64,000 nt of DNA, taken from NCBI GenBank assembly GCA_964628285.1, contig CAZVNP010000011.1:1-64000 (forward strand), read 5' to 3'. Below are positions 33,518 to 42,891 of the stretch, in pieces. A program made the translations under genes and the position numbers. Source of the DNA: JAPLDP01 sp964628285 (GTDB lineage Bacteria; Bacteroidota; Bacteroidia; Bacteroidales; JAGONC01). The notes beneath the pieces are model-generated. The model saw only the letters and a list, made by a program, of their open reading frames with translations, did not search any database and had not been told where the DNA came from. Every line of letters begins with the position of its first letter. Position 1 is the first letter of the stretch.

Positions 33518-36500
33518 ATGAAAAAGACGTTACTCCTTTTCCTTTTGATCCTGGCCGTTGTTTCAGTTTTTTCCCAGGAGAAGAAATTCATCACCGACTG
33601 GCTGGTCCTGGGGACCTTTCAGAATCCGAACACTTTGTCGCTTCTCGATGATCCTTATATAGCCGATGAGTCCACGGTGACGCCGTCATCGGGCGGCATC
33701 TATGACGGTCGTTCCTGGTTTCCGGCCACCACGGCCCCCAACGGCAGGCTGGATTTTCTTACCATGGGTTTTGCCATGACGGATTATTCGGCCGTATATG
33801 CTCACGTATACATCCATTCGAACGGGGAGGAGAATGTGTACCTGCTCACCGGTTCCGACGACGGCAATGAGGTGTTCCTGAACGGCATGAAAATATCTGC
33901 CGTACATGCCTGGCGCAGCTGGCATGCCGACACCGACACCGTCCTGGCCCGTCTGGGCATAGGATGGAACCGCCTGCTGATCAAAGTGGTGAACGGTGAT
34001 GGTGACTTCGCCCTGTCGGCACGCCTGACAACCATGGATGGAAAACCTTTCCCCGGACTGGATTACAGCCCTGACAATCCCTTCGGAAAACAACCGTTCG
34101 TCGAAACCATGGTGCATCCGTGGCTGGTGGCCGGCGCCCTTAATTTTGACGATCATTTTCAGAAAGTGAAGAATAACAAGAGCCTCAACCTGATACTATC
34201 CTATAAAATACTGGGAAACATGTACCCCGAGCTGGCCAGGGTGGCTGTGCGCTGTCTGGACGATAACCAAAACACGGTGATGGAAAAGAACGACAGGATA
34301 ACCTCCTTTGTCACGGGTGAACACGCATTTGCAATGGATCTCAACGACATGGTGCCCGTCCTTCAGAACGGCAAGCTGTTCACGGCCGACTTTGAGTGGG
34401 ACGGCCATAAGGCGTCCTATTCGTTTCCTGTGCACAGGGAACAGGTGTTTGAAGCCGTTTTGAATGATCATGAGGAAGATATGCCGGCGACGCTGGCCGA
34501 TAAGCTCACCTATCTCGGCACCAACCTGCCCTATGCCCGGATTTTTTATCCCGACACCCTGCGTCCTTCCGATGAAACCATACAGGTCATGGCTTATGAC
34601 TGCATGACATCGCAATGGCCGGGGTTGGAGAAGGATGTGAATCCCATGTTCGGGGCAATGAAAAACATCACCACCGGGCTGAAACAGAACACGGTTTATT
34701 TCACCGGCAATGCACACATTGACATGGCCTGGCTTTGGAAGTTCGAGGAGACGGTGGAGGTGTGCTATGAAACCTTCGAGTCGGCATTGAAATTGGCCAA
34801 TAAATACCCTGATTTCATCTATTGCCAGTCACAGGCACAGGCTTATTGGTGGATGGAGAACAGGTTCCCCGGATATTTTGAGAAGATAAAGGAGAAAGTC
34901 AAAAACGGCCAGTGGGAAATTGTCGGTGGTATGTGGGTGGAGCCTGACCTGAACATGCCGTCGGGCGAGGCCCTGGTGCGGCAGTTTCTCTATGGCAAGA
35001 GGTATTTCATGCAGAAATTCGGCGTCGACGTCAAGATCGGCTTCAATCCCGACTCGTTCGGCTATTGCTGGACGCTGCCGCAGATCATGCGCAAGGCCGG
35101 CATCACCACCTTCATCACCCAGAAGCTGACATGGAACGACACCAACAAGTTCCCTTATAAGATTTTCTGGTGGGAGGCCCCCGACGGCTCCCGTGTGCTG
35201 GCCATCTTCCCTTTCACCTATACCCACACGGGTGAGCCGCACCGTATCGCACAGGAGTTCATGGAGCATAAGAATATATCGGGTACCACCGACCAGCTGG
35301 TCCTTTACGGCGTCGGGAACCATGGCGGCGGCCCGACACAGGAGAACATTGATAACATTCAGCTCATGAAGAACCTCGATGCTTTCCCGGTGGTCAGGGA
35401 AGCCTCATGCCAGACCTTTAGCGATATGGTCCTCGGCAAATACCATGACCTTCCGTCATGGGACAGCGAGCTGTATCTTGAGTATCACAGGGGCACCTAC
35501 ACCACGCAGGCGCACAACAAAAAAAGTAACCGCCTCAGCGAGATTTACCTGGAAGAGGCCGAGAAACTGGCCATGGTCTCCGGATTGCCTTATCCCGTGG
35601 ATGAACTGCATGAAGCCTGGCGGCTGACGATGTTCAACCAGTTCCATGACATCCTGCCGGGGTCGGGGATAGGGCCCGTTTATGAGGATTCGAAGGTGCA
35701 GTATGAGAATGTGCACCGTCTCACGGCCCGCGTCATAGGCTGGTCGCTCGACACCCTTTTGCGGGCCGCCGCCGTCAGCGGCAAGGGAGTACCGCTGATC
35801 GTCTTCAACCCCCTCACCCAGGCACGCCATGATCCCGTGATCAGCGACCTGCCGCAGGATTATCATGAGTCGCTGGGATTATATGACGCCGCCGGAAAGG
35901 AGATTCCATACGAAGTCGACCAGGGGCAGATGATTTTTTCAGGCGTGGAGATACCACCCATCGGGTACAGGATCCTTTACCTCAGGGAGGGCAGGAGCAG
36001 CAACAGCGGCAATTCATCTCTTTTCGTCCAGGACGACATGCTTGAGAACGAGTACCTGCGTGTAACCGTCGATACGCTTGACGGGACTATCACCGGCATT
36101 TACGACAAGGAGCATAACCGTCAGGTGCTCGCCGACGGGGGTCGTGGCAACGTGCTGCAGCTCTTCGAGGACAGACCCTCATACTGGGACGCCTGGAATA
36201 TAGGCTACACCGGCCGGGAATGGGACATCACCGACGTAAGGTCGGTGCAGGTGGTGAGCAACAATTCGCAGCGGGTAGCCCTGCGCATCATGAAAGGCCG
36301 TGACAGCTCGATGTACAGTCAGACACTGATGCTGTACTGTGGTCTGCCACGCCTCGATATCGTCAACACGGTGGAGTGGCATGAGGACCATAAGCTGCTG
36401 AAAGCGGCCTTCGACGTGGCACCCTCTGACGACACAGCCACTTACGAAATACCTTTCGGGTACATCGGACGGCCGACGGTATACCGCAACTCGTTCGATT

Positions 36501-37096
36501 CGGCCCGGTTCGAGGTCAGCGGCCACAAGTGGATCGACTTGACCGACCGTGACGGCACTTACGGCGTGAGCTTGCTCAACGACTGTAAATACGGCTTCGA
36601 CGTCAAGGTCAGCACCATGCGCATATCGTTGCTGCGATCGCCGAAATGGCCCGATCCCAATGCCGACATGGGGACGCACACTTTCACCTATGCCATCTAC
36701 CCTCATGCCGGCTCCTGGCAGTCAGGCGGAACCTATCAGCAGGCCTATGAGCTTAATTATCCCTTGCTGTCACAAATAGGGACAGCACCCGAAGAACAGC
36801 CGTCACGCCCGAACACGATGCCCGAAAGCTATTCTTTTGTCACCACCGACCGGCCCAACATCATGATATCGGCTGTTAAAAAAGCGGAGGATGACGATGA
36901 GGTCATCATGCGGTTCTATGAGACCTGGGGCAAAGAGACCGGCGTGGAATTTGAATTCGGGAAACAGCTGGTTTCAGCCCGTGAGACCGACCTCCTCGAG
37001 AGACCGGAAAGCACCCTGACACCGACAGGCAACAAACTGACGGTTCACGTCAAGCCTTTTGAGATCATCACCCTGGCACTCAGGTTTGCAGAATGA
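33518..37096 (+). CDS. Secreted GH38 alpha-mannosidase
   Basis: 1192 residues from the ATG at 33518, which gives a clean signal peptide (MKKTLLLFLLILAVVSVFSQ); an ATG six codons upstream is possible. An N-terminal beta-sandwich (about 25-190) is followed by the GH38 catalytic domain from about 390: zinc ligands and conserved acid in NAHIDMAWLWKFEET, the nucleophile Asp in GFNPDSFGYCWT (near 512) and HDILPGSGIGPVY; then the alpha-mannosidase mid and C-terminal beta domains. It trims alpha-mannosyl residues from glycans in the periplasm. It is monocistronic and divergent from the lipoprotein pair; no clear promoter box was seen in 33341-33517. Confidence 0.9.
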   Translation: MKKTLLLFLLILAVVSVFSQEKKFITDWLVLGTFQNPNTLSLLDDPYIADESTVTPSSGGIYDGRSWFPATTAPNGRLDFLTMGFAMTDYSAVYAHVYIHSNGEENVYLLTGSDDGNEVFLNGMKISAVHAWRSWHADTDTVLARLGIGWNRLLIKVVNGDGDFALSARLTTMDGKPFPGLDYSPDNPFGKQPFVETMVHPWLVAGALNFDDHFQKVKNNKSLNLILSYKILGNMYPELARVAVRCLDDNQNTVMEKNDRITSFVTGEHAFAMDLNDMVPVLQNGKLFTADFEWDGHKASYSFPVHREQVFEAVLNDHEEDMPATLADKLTYLGTNLPYARIFYPDTLRPSDETIQVMAYDCMTSQWPGLEKDVNPMFGAMKNITTGLKQNTVYFTGNAHIDMAWLWKFEETVEVCYETFESALKLANKYPDFIYCQSQAQAYWWMENRFPGYFEKIKEKVKNGQWEIVGGMWVEPDLNMPSGEALVRQFLYGKRYFMQKFGVDVKIGFNPDSFGYCWTLPQIMRKAGITTFITQKLTWNDTNKFPYKIFWWEAPDGSRVLAIFPFTYTHTGEPHRIAQEFMEHKNISGTTDQLVLYGVGNHGGGPTQENIDNIQLMKNLDAFPVVREASCQTFSDMVLGKYHDLPSWDSELYLEYHRGTYTTQAHNKKSNRLSEIYLEEAEKLAMVSGLPYPVDELHEAWRLTMFNQFHDILPGSGIGPVYEDSKVQYENVHRLTARVIGWSLDTLLRAAAVSGKGVPLIVFNPLTQARHDPVISDLPQDYHESLGLYDAAGKEIPYEVDQGQMIFSGVEIPPIGYRILYLREGRSSNSGNSSLFVQDDMLENEYLRVTVDTLDGTITGIYDKEHNRQVLADGGRGNVLQLFEDRPSYWDAWNIGYTGREWDITDVRSVQVVSNNSQRVALRIMKGRDSSMYSQTLMLYCGLPRLDIVNTVEWHEDHKLLKAAFDVAPSDDTATYEIPFGYIGRPTVYRNSFDSARFEVSGHKWIDLTDRDGTYGVSLLNDCKYGFDVKVSTMRISLLRSPKWPDPNADMGTHTFTYAIYPHAGSWQSGGTYQQAYELNYPLLSQIGTAPEEQPSRPNTMPESYSFVTTDRPNIMISAVKKAEDDDEVIMRFYETWGKETGVEFEFGKQLVSARETDLLERPESTLTPTGNKLTVHVKPFEIITLALRFAE

Positions 37097-37155
37097 TGGG
37101 ACTGTAAGAGTGACGGAAAAGATATCTTGTTAATCAGTCCTTTGTTTATCGGTAT

Positions 37156-38043
37156 CTACTGATACCTGATCTTCCTTCCTATCCTGAGGATGGTGTGTGT
37201 GGTGATGTGGTTCAGGCTGCACAGTTTGCTTACGGTGGTATGGTACCTGACGGCAATGCCCGACAGCGTGTCACCGCTCCTCACCGTATGGTATTTTGCT
37301 TTCCGCAGTTCGACTAAGTACTCGAAGTTTTTCTTCGACAGGACGAGGGTGTCGGTTTTGAGGCAGTAATTGGTAAAATCGATGAAGCAATTCGGGTCGA
37401 AAGGTTCGCCGTAGTAACGTATCTCGAAATGGAGGTGACTGCCTGTGGAGCGGCCCGAATTGCCGCCCAGGCCGATAAGGTCGCCGGCTTTGACAGGCTG
37501 GTCGGGCTTGACAAGCACCTTGGACAAATGACCGTAGATGGTCTCCAGACCTTTGGGATGGCGTATGACGACCACCCGGCCAAAGCCGTGGCTGTCGTAT
37601 TTGGTTAACCTGACAACGCCGTCAAAGGCAGCCACGACGGAGTCGCCCGTACGAAGCTTGATATCGACACCGTAATGCCAGATGTGACGGCTCGGGCCGA
37701 AAGGAAAAGAGACATAGTTCTTATGGGGGAAGGCAAAGCGCAGCTCGTAAGCACTGTCGAATAGAGGAATGTACACCGTGTCGGTCATGTTCTTCGAGTC
37801 GAAATGGCCCGAGTTGATCATGTAGTTGTCCCAGGCAAACGTGTCGATGGTTGAATAGACGCTCTTGACCAGCGTGTCCAAGTACTCCTGGAATTGTGCT
37901 TCGTTGGTTTCGTTGGTGACGGTGCTGTCAGACGTGGCGATCGTGTCACTGGAGGGAACAGTCGCCGTCGTGTCGCTCTGGCAAAAGGCCATATACGGCA
38001 ACAAGGCGGTTAGGACAAGCAGGCTCGCGACGATCTTTTTCAA
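37156..38043 (-). CDS. M23 peptidase with C-terminal LysM
   Basis: 295 residues. Signal peptide 1-21 (FCQS). Residues 22-100 are a Thr/Ser-rich then helical stretch. The LytM/M23 domain (about 110-225) has zinc ligands in HYGVDIKL and the GSHLHFEIRYYGEPFDP block, so it appears active as a peptidoglycan endopeptidase, though with no check possible of the second H in YGHLSKV (present). A LysM peptidoglycan-binding domain (about 250-295) closes the protein. It lies convergent with the mannosidase gene, 59 bases apart. Confidence 0.88.
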   Translation of the reverse strand: MKKIVASLLVLTALLPYMAFCQSDTTATVPSSDTIATSDSTVTNETNEAQFQEYLDTLVKSVYSTIDTFAWDNYMINSGHFDSKNMTDTVYIPLFDSAYELRFAFPHKNYVSFPFGPSRHIWHYGVDIKLRTGDSVVAAFDGVVRLTKYDSHGFGRVVVIRHPKGLETIYGHLSKVLVKPDQPVKAGDLIGLGGNSGRSTGSHLHFEIRYYGEPFDPNCFIDFTNYCLKTDTLVLSKKNFEYLVELRKAKYHTVRSGDTLSGIAVRYHTTVSKLCSLNHITTHTILRIGRKIRYQ

Positions 38044-38184
38044 TTCGGGTTATGTTTTGGGATATGGAAAAATTTTTACGAAAATAGTTAATCCTGGTAA
38101 AAGACAATCAATTTTCAACATTCATTGAGGAACATCCTTGCTTGCGCGCGTTTGCAACGTGTGCCGGAAGAGTATTTAAAATCG

Positions 38185-38240
38185 ATTCCATCCACCTTCG
38201 TGAACCTCCGTTTTCCTCCATTGCCTCCGTGGTTAATAAA
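38185..38240. repeat. Half copy of the 'acagaggtcgcagagg' palindrome
   Basis: catccaccttcgtgaacctc then cgttttcctccattgcctcc gtggttaa matches the right arm of the repeats at 2825-2938 and 5656-5807; the left arm is missing. Most of the other 38044-38353 sequence shows no gene. Confidence 0.5.
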
Positions 38241-38272
38241 GACGTTTCTTTTAGCGACATACGTCTGCAATT

Positions 38273-38299
38273 CGCCATCCCGCCACAGGCGGGATGGCG
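38273..38299. repeat. Perfect GC-rich hairpin (cgccatcccgcc)
   Basis: CGCCATCCCGCC (38273-38284), ACA, GGCGGGATGGCG (38288-38299): 12-bp perfect stem, loop of 3. No T-tract follows, so it is a repeat-like palindrome rather than an intrinsic terminator. Confidence 0.75.
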
Positions 38300-38353
38300 C
38301 TGTGCTCCACCTGCAACCCGGAGGATAATCCGGTCATTTCTGTGAAAAATGCC

Positions 38354-38361
38354 TATATTTG
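38354..38361 (+). promoter_or_regulatory. -7 promoter box before the carboxypeptidase-like-domain gene
   Basis: TATATTTG matches TAnnTTTG. The transcript would start near 38367, so translation cannot begin at the in-frame TTG at 38359; the ATG at 38392 is the first usable start. Confidence 0.45.
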
Positions 38362-38391
38362 AATCCTCAATCTAACTTTATTGGAAACGAA

Positions 38392-39834
38392 ATGACATTC
38401 CGTCCTATTATGGGACTCCATCCCGATAAAACCCCCTCGAGGCCCGGGATGGAGTCCCGCAACCTGCATTTAAGGAGAAGCCTTCTGCCTGCCGTTCTTT
38501 TCGCTTTTTCCATTCCTCTCTTTTCGCAGAACCTGCTTGACTTTCTTGAGGGGACGGTCACCGACAGTGCTTCGGGTAAGCCCCTGCCCCTGGTACATCT
38601 GATCCTGAGGTCGTCCGGGACAGGCACCGTCACCGACCTTGACGGTCATTACCGGCTGAAGGTGGCGGTGCTGCCCGATACCATGATCGTTTCGTGCATC
38701 GGCTTTGAGACTCGCAAAATTGAACTGTCACCGGATATACAACATGAATTGGATATCGCTCTGTCACCGCGGATGGTGACATTACGGCCGGTGATCATCA
38801 TAGCAGGCAAAGCGGTACCGGTCTTTAAAGACGACCGTTACTCGGTTCTGGATTACCAGTTTTACGATGATCACCTCCTGCTGCTTATTTACAGAAATAA
38901 CCTGGCCCGCTCGGAGTTGCTGCTGCTAAGCCCTGACGGTGAGGACACCTTGGCCCGGATGGCATCTCTTCCGCATTCTCCGGTGGCATTATACAAAGAT
39001 TGCCTCGACTGCCTGCATCTCATTACCGGTGATGCGGTCTGGCAGGTTTTTTATGAAGGTGACTCACTGGCCCTGCGGTATAAAAGCACACCTCAGAAGT
39101 TCAATGAGACCTTTGCGGATTGCATCACCAATGCAGATGAACGTCTGTTCTTTAAAAAAGATCTCGGCGACGGGCTTGCTATTGAGTATTACGGTGTGGA
39201 TAAGGTGACCCGTGCCAGGAAGACGCTGGCGATCGTCGCCGATGACTTTAAAATGAATATGCTGCGCAGAAACCCTGAAGACCGTATGATGCTGGCGATG
39301 TCGGCACACGATCCGGCCCTCATGGGTGATCTGCCTGCGGCCCTGGATAACAGGGACGATCTGTCGGACCTGCGCCGCATGTTCGATGAAGGACGCTTTG
39401 TCAGATTAGCCGTGTATACCCCGGTGACAGCACCTTTGAAAAGAATGGACAACACCCTGATCATCTTCGATTTTCCCGGCTCAAAACTGTGTTTCTTTGC
39501 CCCTTCAGGAGAAGAATACGGCGAGGTATCGATCACTTTTCATCATATCGTCAGGGAGCATGGCCCACTGGAACGGTTGTTCCAGTCAAAGGATTGGCGT
39601 GATTATGAGGTGTATGTCGACGAACAGGCATATAAAGCCTATTTCCTGAAGACAAAAGGCGCTTCCTATGAATTGAATGAGATCAACCTGTATACCGGAG
39701 CGGCGGGTCCTTCATACAGGCTTGATTATCCCTTTCCCGAAAAGATCACCGTGAGAGACGGTTATGCCTATTTTTTATTTAAAAGCAACGGCGACTGGGG
39801 CAGGAAAAGGTTGTACCGGCAAAAGCTGGACTGA
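38392..39834 (+). CDS. Secreted protein with carboxypeptidase-D-like regulatory domain
   Basis: 480 residues from ATG 38392. A long n-region precedes the hydrophobic segment LLPAVLFAFSIPLFSQ (cleavage near AFSIPLFSQ). Residues about 55-130 form a carboxypeptidase-regulatory-like (CarboxypepD_reg-like) beta-sandwich (EGTVTDSASGKPLPLVHL ... PDTMIVSCIGF), the fold used as N-terminal domain in SusC-type proteins. The remaining 350 residues look like a beta-propeller or 6-bladed fold (YSVLDYQFYDDHLLLL repeats of about 45 residues) without a named domain. No T9SS sorting domain. An ATG at 38449 is an alternative start and sits within a hairpin (38412-38458). Function unknown. Confidence 0.7.
   Translation: MTFRPIMGLHPDKTPSRPGMESRNLHLRRSLLPAVLFAFSIPLFSQNLLDFLEGTVTDSASGKPLPLVHLILRSSGTGTVTDLDGHYRLKVAVLPDTMIVSCIGFETRKIELSPDIQHELDIALSPRMVTLRPVIIIAGKAVPVFKDDRYSVLDYQFYDDHLLLLIYRNNLARSELLLLSPDGEDTLARMASLPHSPVALYKDCLDCLHLITGDAVWQVFYEGDSLALRYKSTPQKFNETFADCITNADERLFFKKDLGDGLAIEYYGVDKVTRARKTLAIVADDFKMNMLRRNPEDRMMLAMSAHDPALMGDLPAALDNRDDLSDLRRMFDEGRFVRLAVYTPVTAPLKRMDNTLIIFDFPGSKLCFFAPSGEEYGEVSITFHHIVREHGPLERLFQSKDWRDYEVYVDEQAYKAYFLKTKGASYELNEINLYTGAAGPSYRLDYPFPEKITVRDGYAYFLFKSNGDWGRKRLYRQKLD
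38412..38458. repeat. Perfect 14-bp inverted repeat in the early coding region
   Basis: GGGACTCCATCCCG (38412-38425) and CGGGATGGAGTCCC (38445-38458) are perfectly complementary with a 19-base loop. The right arm contains an ATG (38449-38451) in the frame of the gene. It could fold in mRNA near the start, or be an inserted repeat. Confidence 0.8.
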
Positions 39835-39889
39835 CCTATCACGTAGGATGGATGAAATGATTCTCTGTGGAATGGGACCTGTTGGCATT

Positions 39890-40279
39890 TTATTTCCTGA
39901 TAACCTGGACGTCCATCCCTATGTCCTCATGAAGGTGCCTTTTCACGGGGCACAGACCGGCAGCCTGGATCACCGCACCCTCATACTTCTCAGGGAAATC
40001 CGCAGGCACATAAATCCTGAGCCGGACAACGGATATTCTTCTTTTTTCCCTGTCATATTCCACCTCCTGTGTCAGCCTCACCTTATCGGTACTTATATTC
40101 CGCTGATCACAGAAATTTTTCACGTAGATGCCTGCACATGCTCCAAGTGAAGCGAGAAAGAGTGAAAAGGGTTGGGGATATCCACCGTTGCCACCGGCAC
40201 GCGGCTGTTGGTCTGTTTTGACCGTAAAGCCGTCAATGTCAGCAAATACCTGCTTGCCTGAATTAAAATAAATGTCCAT
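39890..40279 (-). CDS. OsmC-like peroxiredoxin family protein
   Basis: 129 residues, the normal size for the OsmC/Ohr superfamily, which reduces organic peroxides with two thiols. The two active-site cysteines are visible: one in FLASLGACAGIYVKNF (near 48) and one in AAGLCPVKRHLHED (near 109). No signal peptide; cytoplasmic. A TAATTTTG promoter box lies at 40314-40321, 35 nt upstream. Lies convergent with the gene ending at 39834 with 55 bases between. Confidence 0.85.
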   Translation of the reverse strand: MDIYFNSGKQVFADIDGFTVKTDQQPRAGGNGGYPQPFSLFLASLGACAGIYVKNFCDQRNISTDKVRLTQEVEYDREKRRISVVRLRIYVPADFPEKYEGAVIQAAGLCPVKRHLHEDIGMDVQVIRK

Positions 40280-40313
40280 AAAGTTCGTGTATTGATTTTT
40301 GATTTTGGGAGTG

Positions 40314-40321
40314 CAAAATTA
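40314..40321 (-). promoter_or_regulatory. -7 promoter box of the OsmC-like gene
   Basis: TAATTTTG on the minus strand, 35 nt before the ATG at 40279. No -33 box. Confidence 0.35.
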
Positions 40322-40570
40322 ATTTCTTTTGGGTAATGATATTTAAAAAGTTGTTATCTTTACCAGCCGGCAAATCCATCTTACCGTCTCTTCATAAACA
40401 AGAGAAAAAGGTAAAAGATCGAATCTTTCTGCAACTGGTTATTTAATCGGTTACGACTCGTTAATAACCGGTATTTTATAGATTCAAAAACCTCCTTTGA
40501 TCAGATTTAGACTAAAATCCGACAGATCATGCGTCTGTGGCACATGAGCTATTAATTAAACTTTCAAACC
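40322..40570 (+). other. Divergent intergenic region before the peptidase gene
   Basis: No gene seen. TATCTTTA at 40355-40362 resembles a -7 box with TTTG at 40328-40331 (spacing 23). The following 200 nt carry small inverted repeats (ctctt...aagag; aaagat-cga-atcttt; ggtta...taacc). Nothing points to a known riboswitch. Confidence 0.25.
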
Positions 40571-42838
40571 ATGAAAAAACACCGTTTGACGATCCCATAT
40601 TTTTTAATGGGCCTTCTCTTCTTTGGCTTCATGCCCCTTTCAGGACTTCTCTCGCAGAAGGTTCAGGATTCGTCCCTTCTGACCATCGACCGCATTTTTA
40701 ACAGCCCCGAGTTCAGGATGGAGCGTTTTGGTCCGGTGCACTGGACAGATGACGGTACGGCGTACACCATGGTGGAACGGTCCTCCTCGGGAATTAGAGG
40801 GCAGGATATCGTCAGATATGACACGCAGGGGGGTGAAAAGGAGATTCTTGTGGCCGCTGGCCGGCTGATCCCGGCCGGCACCGACAAACCGCTGACGATA
40901 GCCAATTATATCTGGTCGAACGATAAGCATAAGCTGCTGATCTTCACCAACACGCAGAAGTTGTGGCGGCTGCATACACGCGGTGACTACTGGGTTCTTG
41001 ACTTGTTGTCGTGGGACCTGCAAAGGCTCGGCGTTGATCTCCCGGAATCATCACTGATGTTCGCCAAATTCTCCCCCGACGACAGCCGTGTGGCGTACGT
41101 CAGCGATCATAACCTGTATGTGGAATCCCTCGGCGACCATCACATCACCCAACTCACCGGCGACGGCACCGTGACACTGATCAACGGCACGTTTGACTGG
41201 GCCTATGAAGAGGAATTCTCTTGTCGCGACGGCTTTTCGTGGAGCCCCGACGGCAGTGAAATAGCATACTGGCAACTGGATGCCTCTGATATCCATGATT
41301 TCCTCCTCATCAATAACACGGATTCCGTTTATTCCTATGTCATCCCGGTGCAGTACCCCAAGGTCGGCTATCTGCCTTCGGGCTGCCGCATCGGCGTGGT
41401 ACCGTCATCGGGAGGCCGCACCACCTGGATGGAAATACCAGGGGATGTGCGTGAACATTACCTGCCCCGCATGATGTGGGATCCGAACGGAGGACACCTG
41501 CTGGTGCAGCAGCTTAACTACCGGCAGGATACACTCTGGCTGTGGCGTTGCCGAGCTACCACCGGCGAGGCGGTGAACATATATACCGAATCGGATCCCG
41601 CCTGGGTCGATGTGGTGGATGAATGGCAATGGCTTGATAATGGCAGGACGTTCCTGTGGACCAGCGAAAAAGACGGCTGGCGCCATTATTACCGGATTGC
41701 CGCTGACGGCTCCGCCGAAACTCTGATCACCCCCGGCCCTTACGATGTCATTAACCTGGAAAGGATCGACTCGAAAAACGACATGTGTTATTTCATCGCC
41801 TCACCCGATAATCCCACCCAGCGTTATCTCTACCGTCTGCCGCTGAACGGCGAGGGCACCCTTGAGATGATAACGCCTGCCGACGCAAAGGGGACCCATT
41901 CTTATGACATTGCACCCGGCTGCGCCTTTGCTTTTCATCATTTTTCGTGTCTGACGTCACCGCCGGTGACCGAACTGGTGGCCCTGCCCGGTCATGAGGT
42001 CATACGCGTGGTCAACGACAATGCCTCCTTCCTGCAGGCTTATGACAAGCTGCGCCATTCCCATAATGAGCTTTTCAGGGTAACCACCGCCGATGGTGTT
42101 CAGATGGACGGATGGATGATGAAACCTCCCGATTTCGATCCTTCCGGGAAATACCCCGTTCTTTTCTATGTCTATGGTGAGCCTGCCGGTCAGACGGCCA
42201 CCGATTCCTGGCCGCACAATCTCTGGTACCTGATGCTCGCTCAAAAAGGATATATTGTCATGACCCTCGATAATCGGGGCACGCCATGCCCCAGAGGCAG
42301 GGAATGGCGCAAGAGCATATACCGGAAGGTAGGCGTCCTGAACTCCCATGACCAGGCCATGGCCGCCAAAGAGATCTTAAAATGGGATTTTGTCGATCCC
42401 GATCGCATCGCCGTATGGGGCTGGAGCGGCGGTGGCTCGATGACCCTCAACCTGATGTTCCGTTATCCTGAGATATACAAGACAGGCCTCGCAGTGGCGG
42501 CTGTGTCGGACGAGAGGTATTATAACACCATTTACCAGCAACGGTATATGGGTCTGCTGGCCGAAAACCCTGAAGACTACACCGAAGGCTCTCCCATCAC
42601 CTTCGCCGGAAACCTTCAGGGAAACCTGCTCTTTGTGCATGGTACCGGCGACGACAATGTCCATTACCAAAATGCCGAGGCGCTCATCAACGAGCTGATA
42701 AAGAACAATAAACAGTTCACCTTCATGCCTTACCCCAACAGAACCCATGGCATTTACGAAGGTGAGAATACCACACGGCATCTGTATACCCTGCTCACGA
42801 ATTACCTGATGGAGCATACACCCCCCGGCGCCAGATAA
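40571..42838 (+). CDS. Dipeptidyl peptidase IV (S9B)
   Basis: 755-residue secreted serine peptidase that removes Xaa-Pro dipeptides from N-termini. Signal peptide 1-29 (GLLSQK). An eight-bladed propeller (about 45-500) has the double-Glu substrate-N-terminus motif FDWAYEEEF near 215; the alpha/beta-hydrolase domain has Ser619 in GWSGGGS, Asp694 in HGTGDDNVH and His726 in NRTHGIYEG. All catalytic features are present and the length is typical (720-760). Not in an operon; upstream 290 bases are described separately. Periplasmic Xaa-Pro cleavage complements the hydroxyproline and peptidase genes elsewhere in the window. Confidence 0.93.
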   Translation: MKKHRLTIPYFLMGLLFFGFMPLSGLLSQKVQDSSLLTIDRIFNSPEFRMERFGPVHWTDDGTAYTMVERSSSGIRGQDIVRYDTQGGEKEILVAAGRLIPAGTDKPLTIANYIWSNDKHKLLIFTNTQKLWRLHTRGDYWVLDLLSWDLQRLGVDLPESSLMFAKFSPDDSRVAYVSDHNLYVESLGDHHITQLTGDGTVTLINGTFDWAYEEEFSCRDGFSWSPDGSEIAYWQLDASDIHDFLLINNTDSVYSYVIPVQYPKVGYLPSGCRIGVVPSSGGRTTWMEIPGDVREHYLPRMMWDPNGGHLLVQQLNYRQDTLWLWRCRATTGEAVNIYTESDPAWVDVVDEWQWLDNGRTFLWTSEKDGWRHYYRIAADGSAETLITPGPYDVINLERIDSKNDMCYFIASPDNPTQRYLYRLPLNGEGTLEMITPADAKGTHSYDIAPGCAFAFHHFSCLTSPPVTELVALPGHEVIRVVNDNASFLQAYDKLRHSHNELFRVTTADGVQMDGWMMKPPDFDPSGKYPVLFYVYGEPAGQTATDSWPHNLWYLMLAQKGYIVMTLDNRGTPCPRGREWRKSIYRKVGVLNSHDQAMAAKEILKWDFVDPDRIAVWGWSGGGSMTLNLMFRYPEIYKTGLAVAAVSDERYYNTIYQQRYMGLLAENPEDYTEGSPITFAGNLQGNLLFVHGTGDDNVHYQNAEALINELIKNNKQFTFMPYPNRTHGIYEGENTTRHLYTLLTNYLMEHTPPGAR

Positions 42839-42891
42839 TTTGAACCCGTAATGACTGCCGGTATGGACGCAGTTTTACATCACGACAGGCT

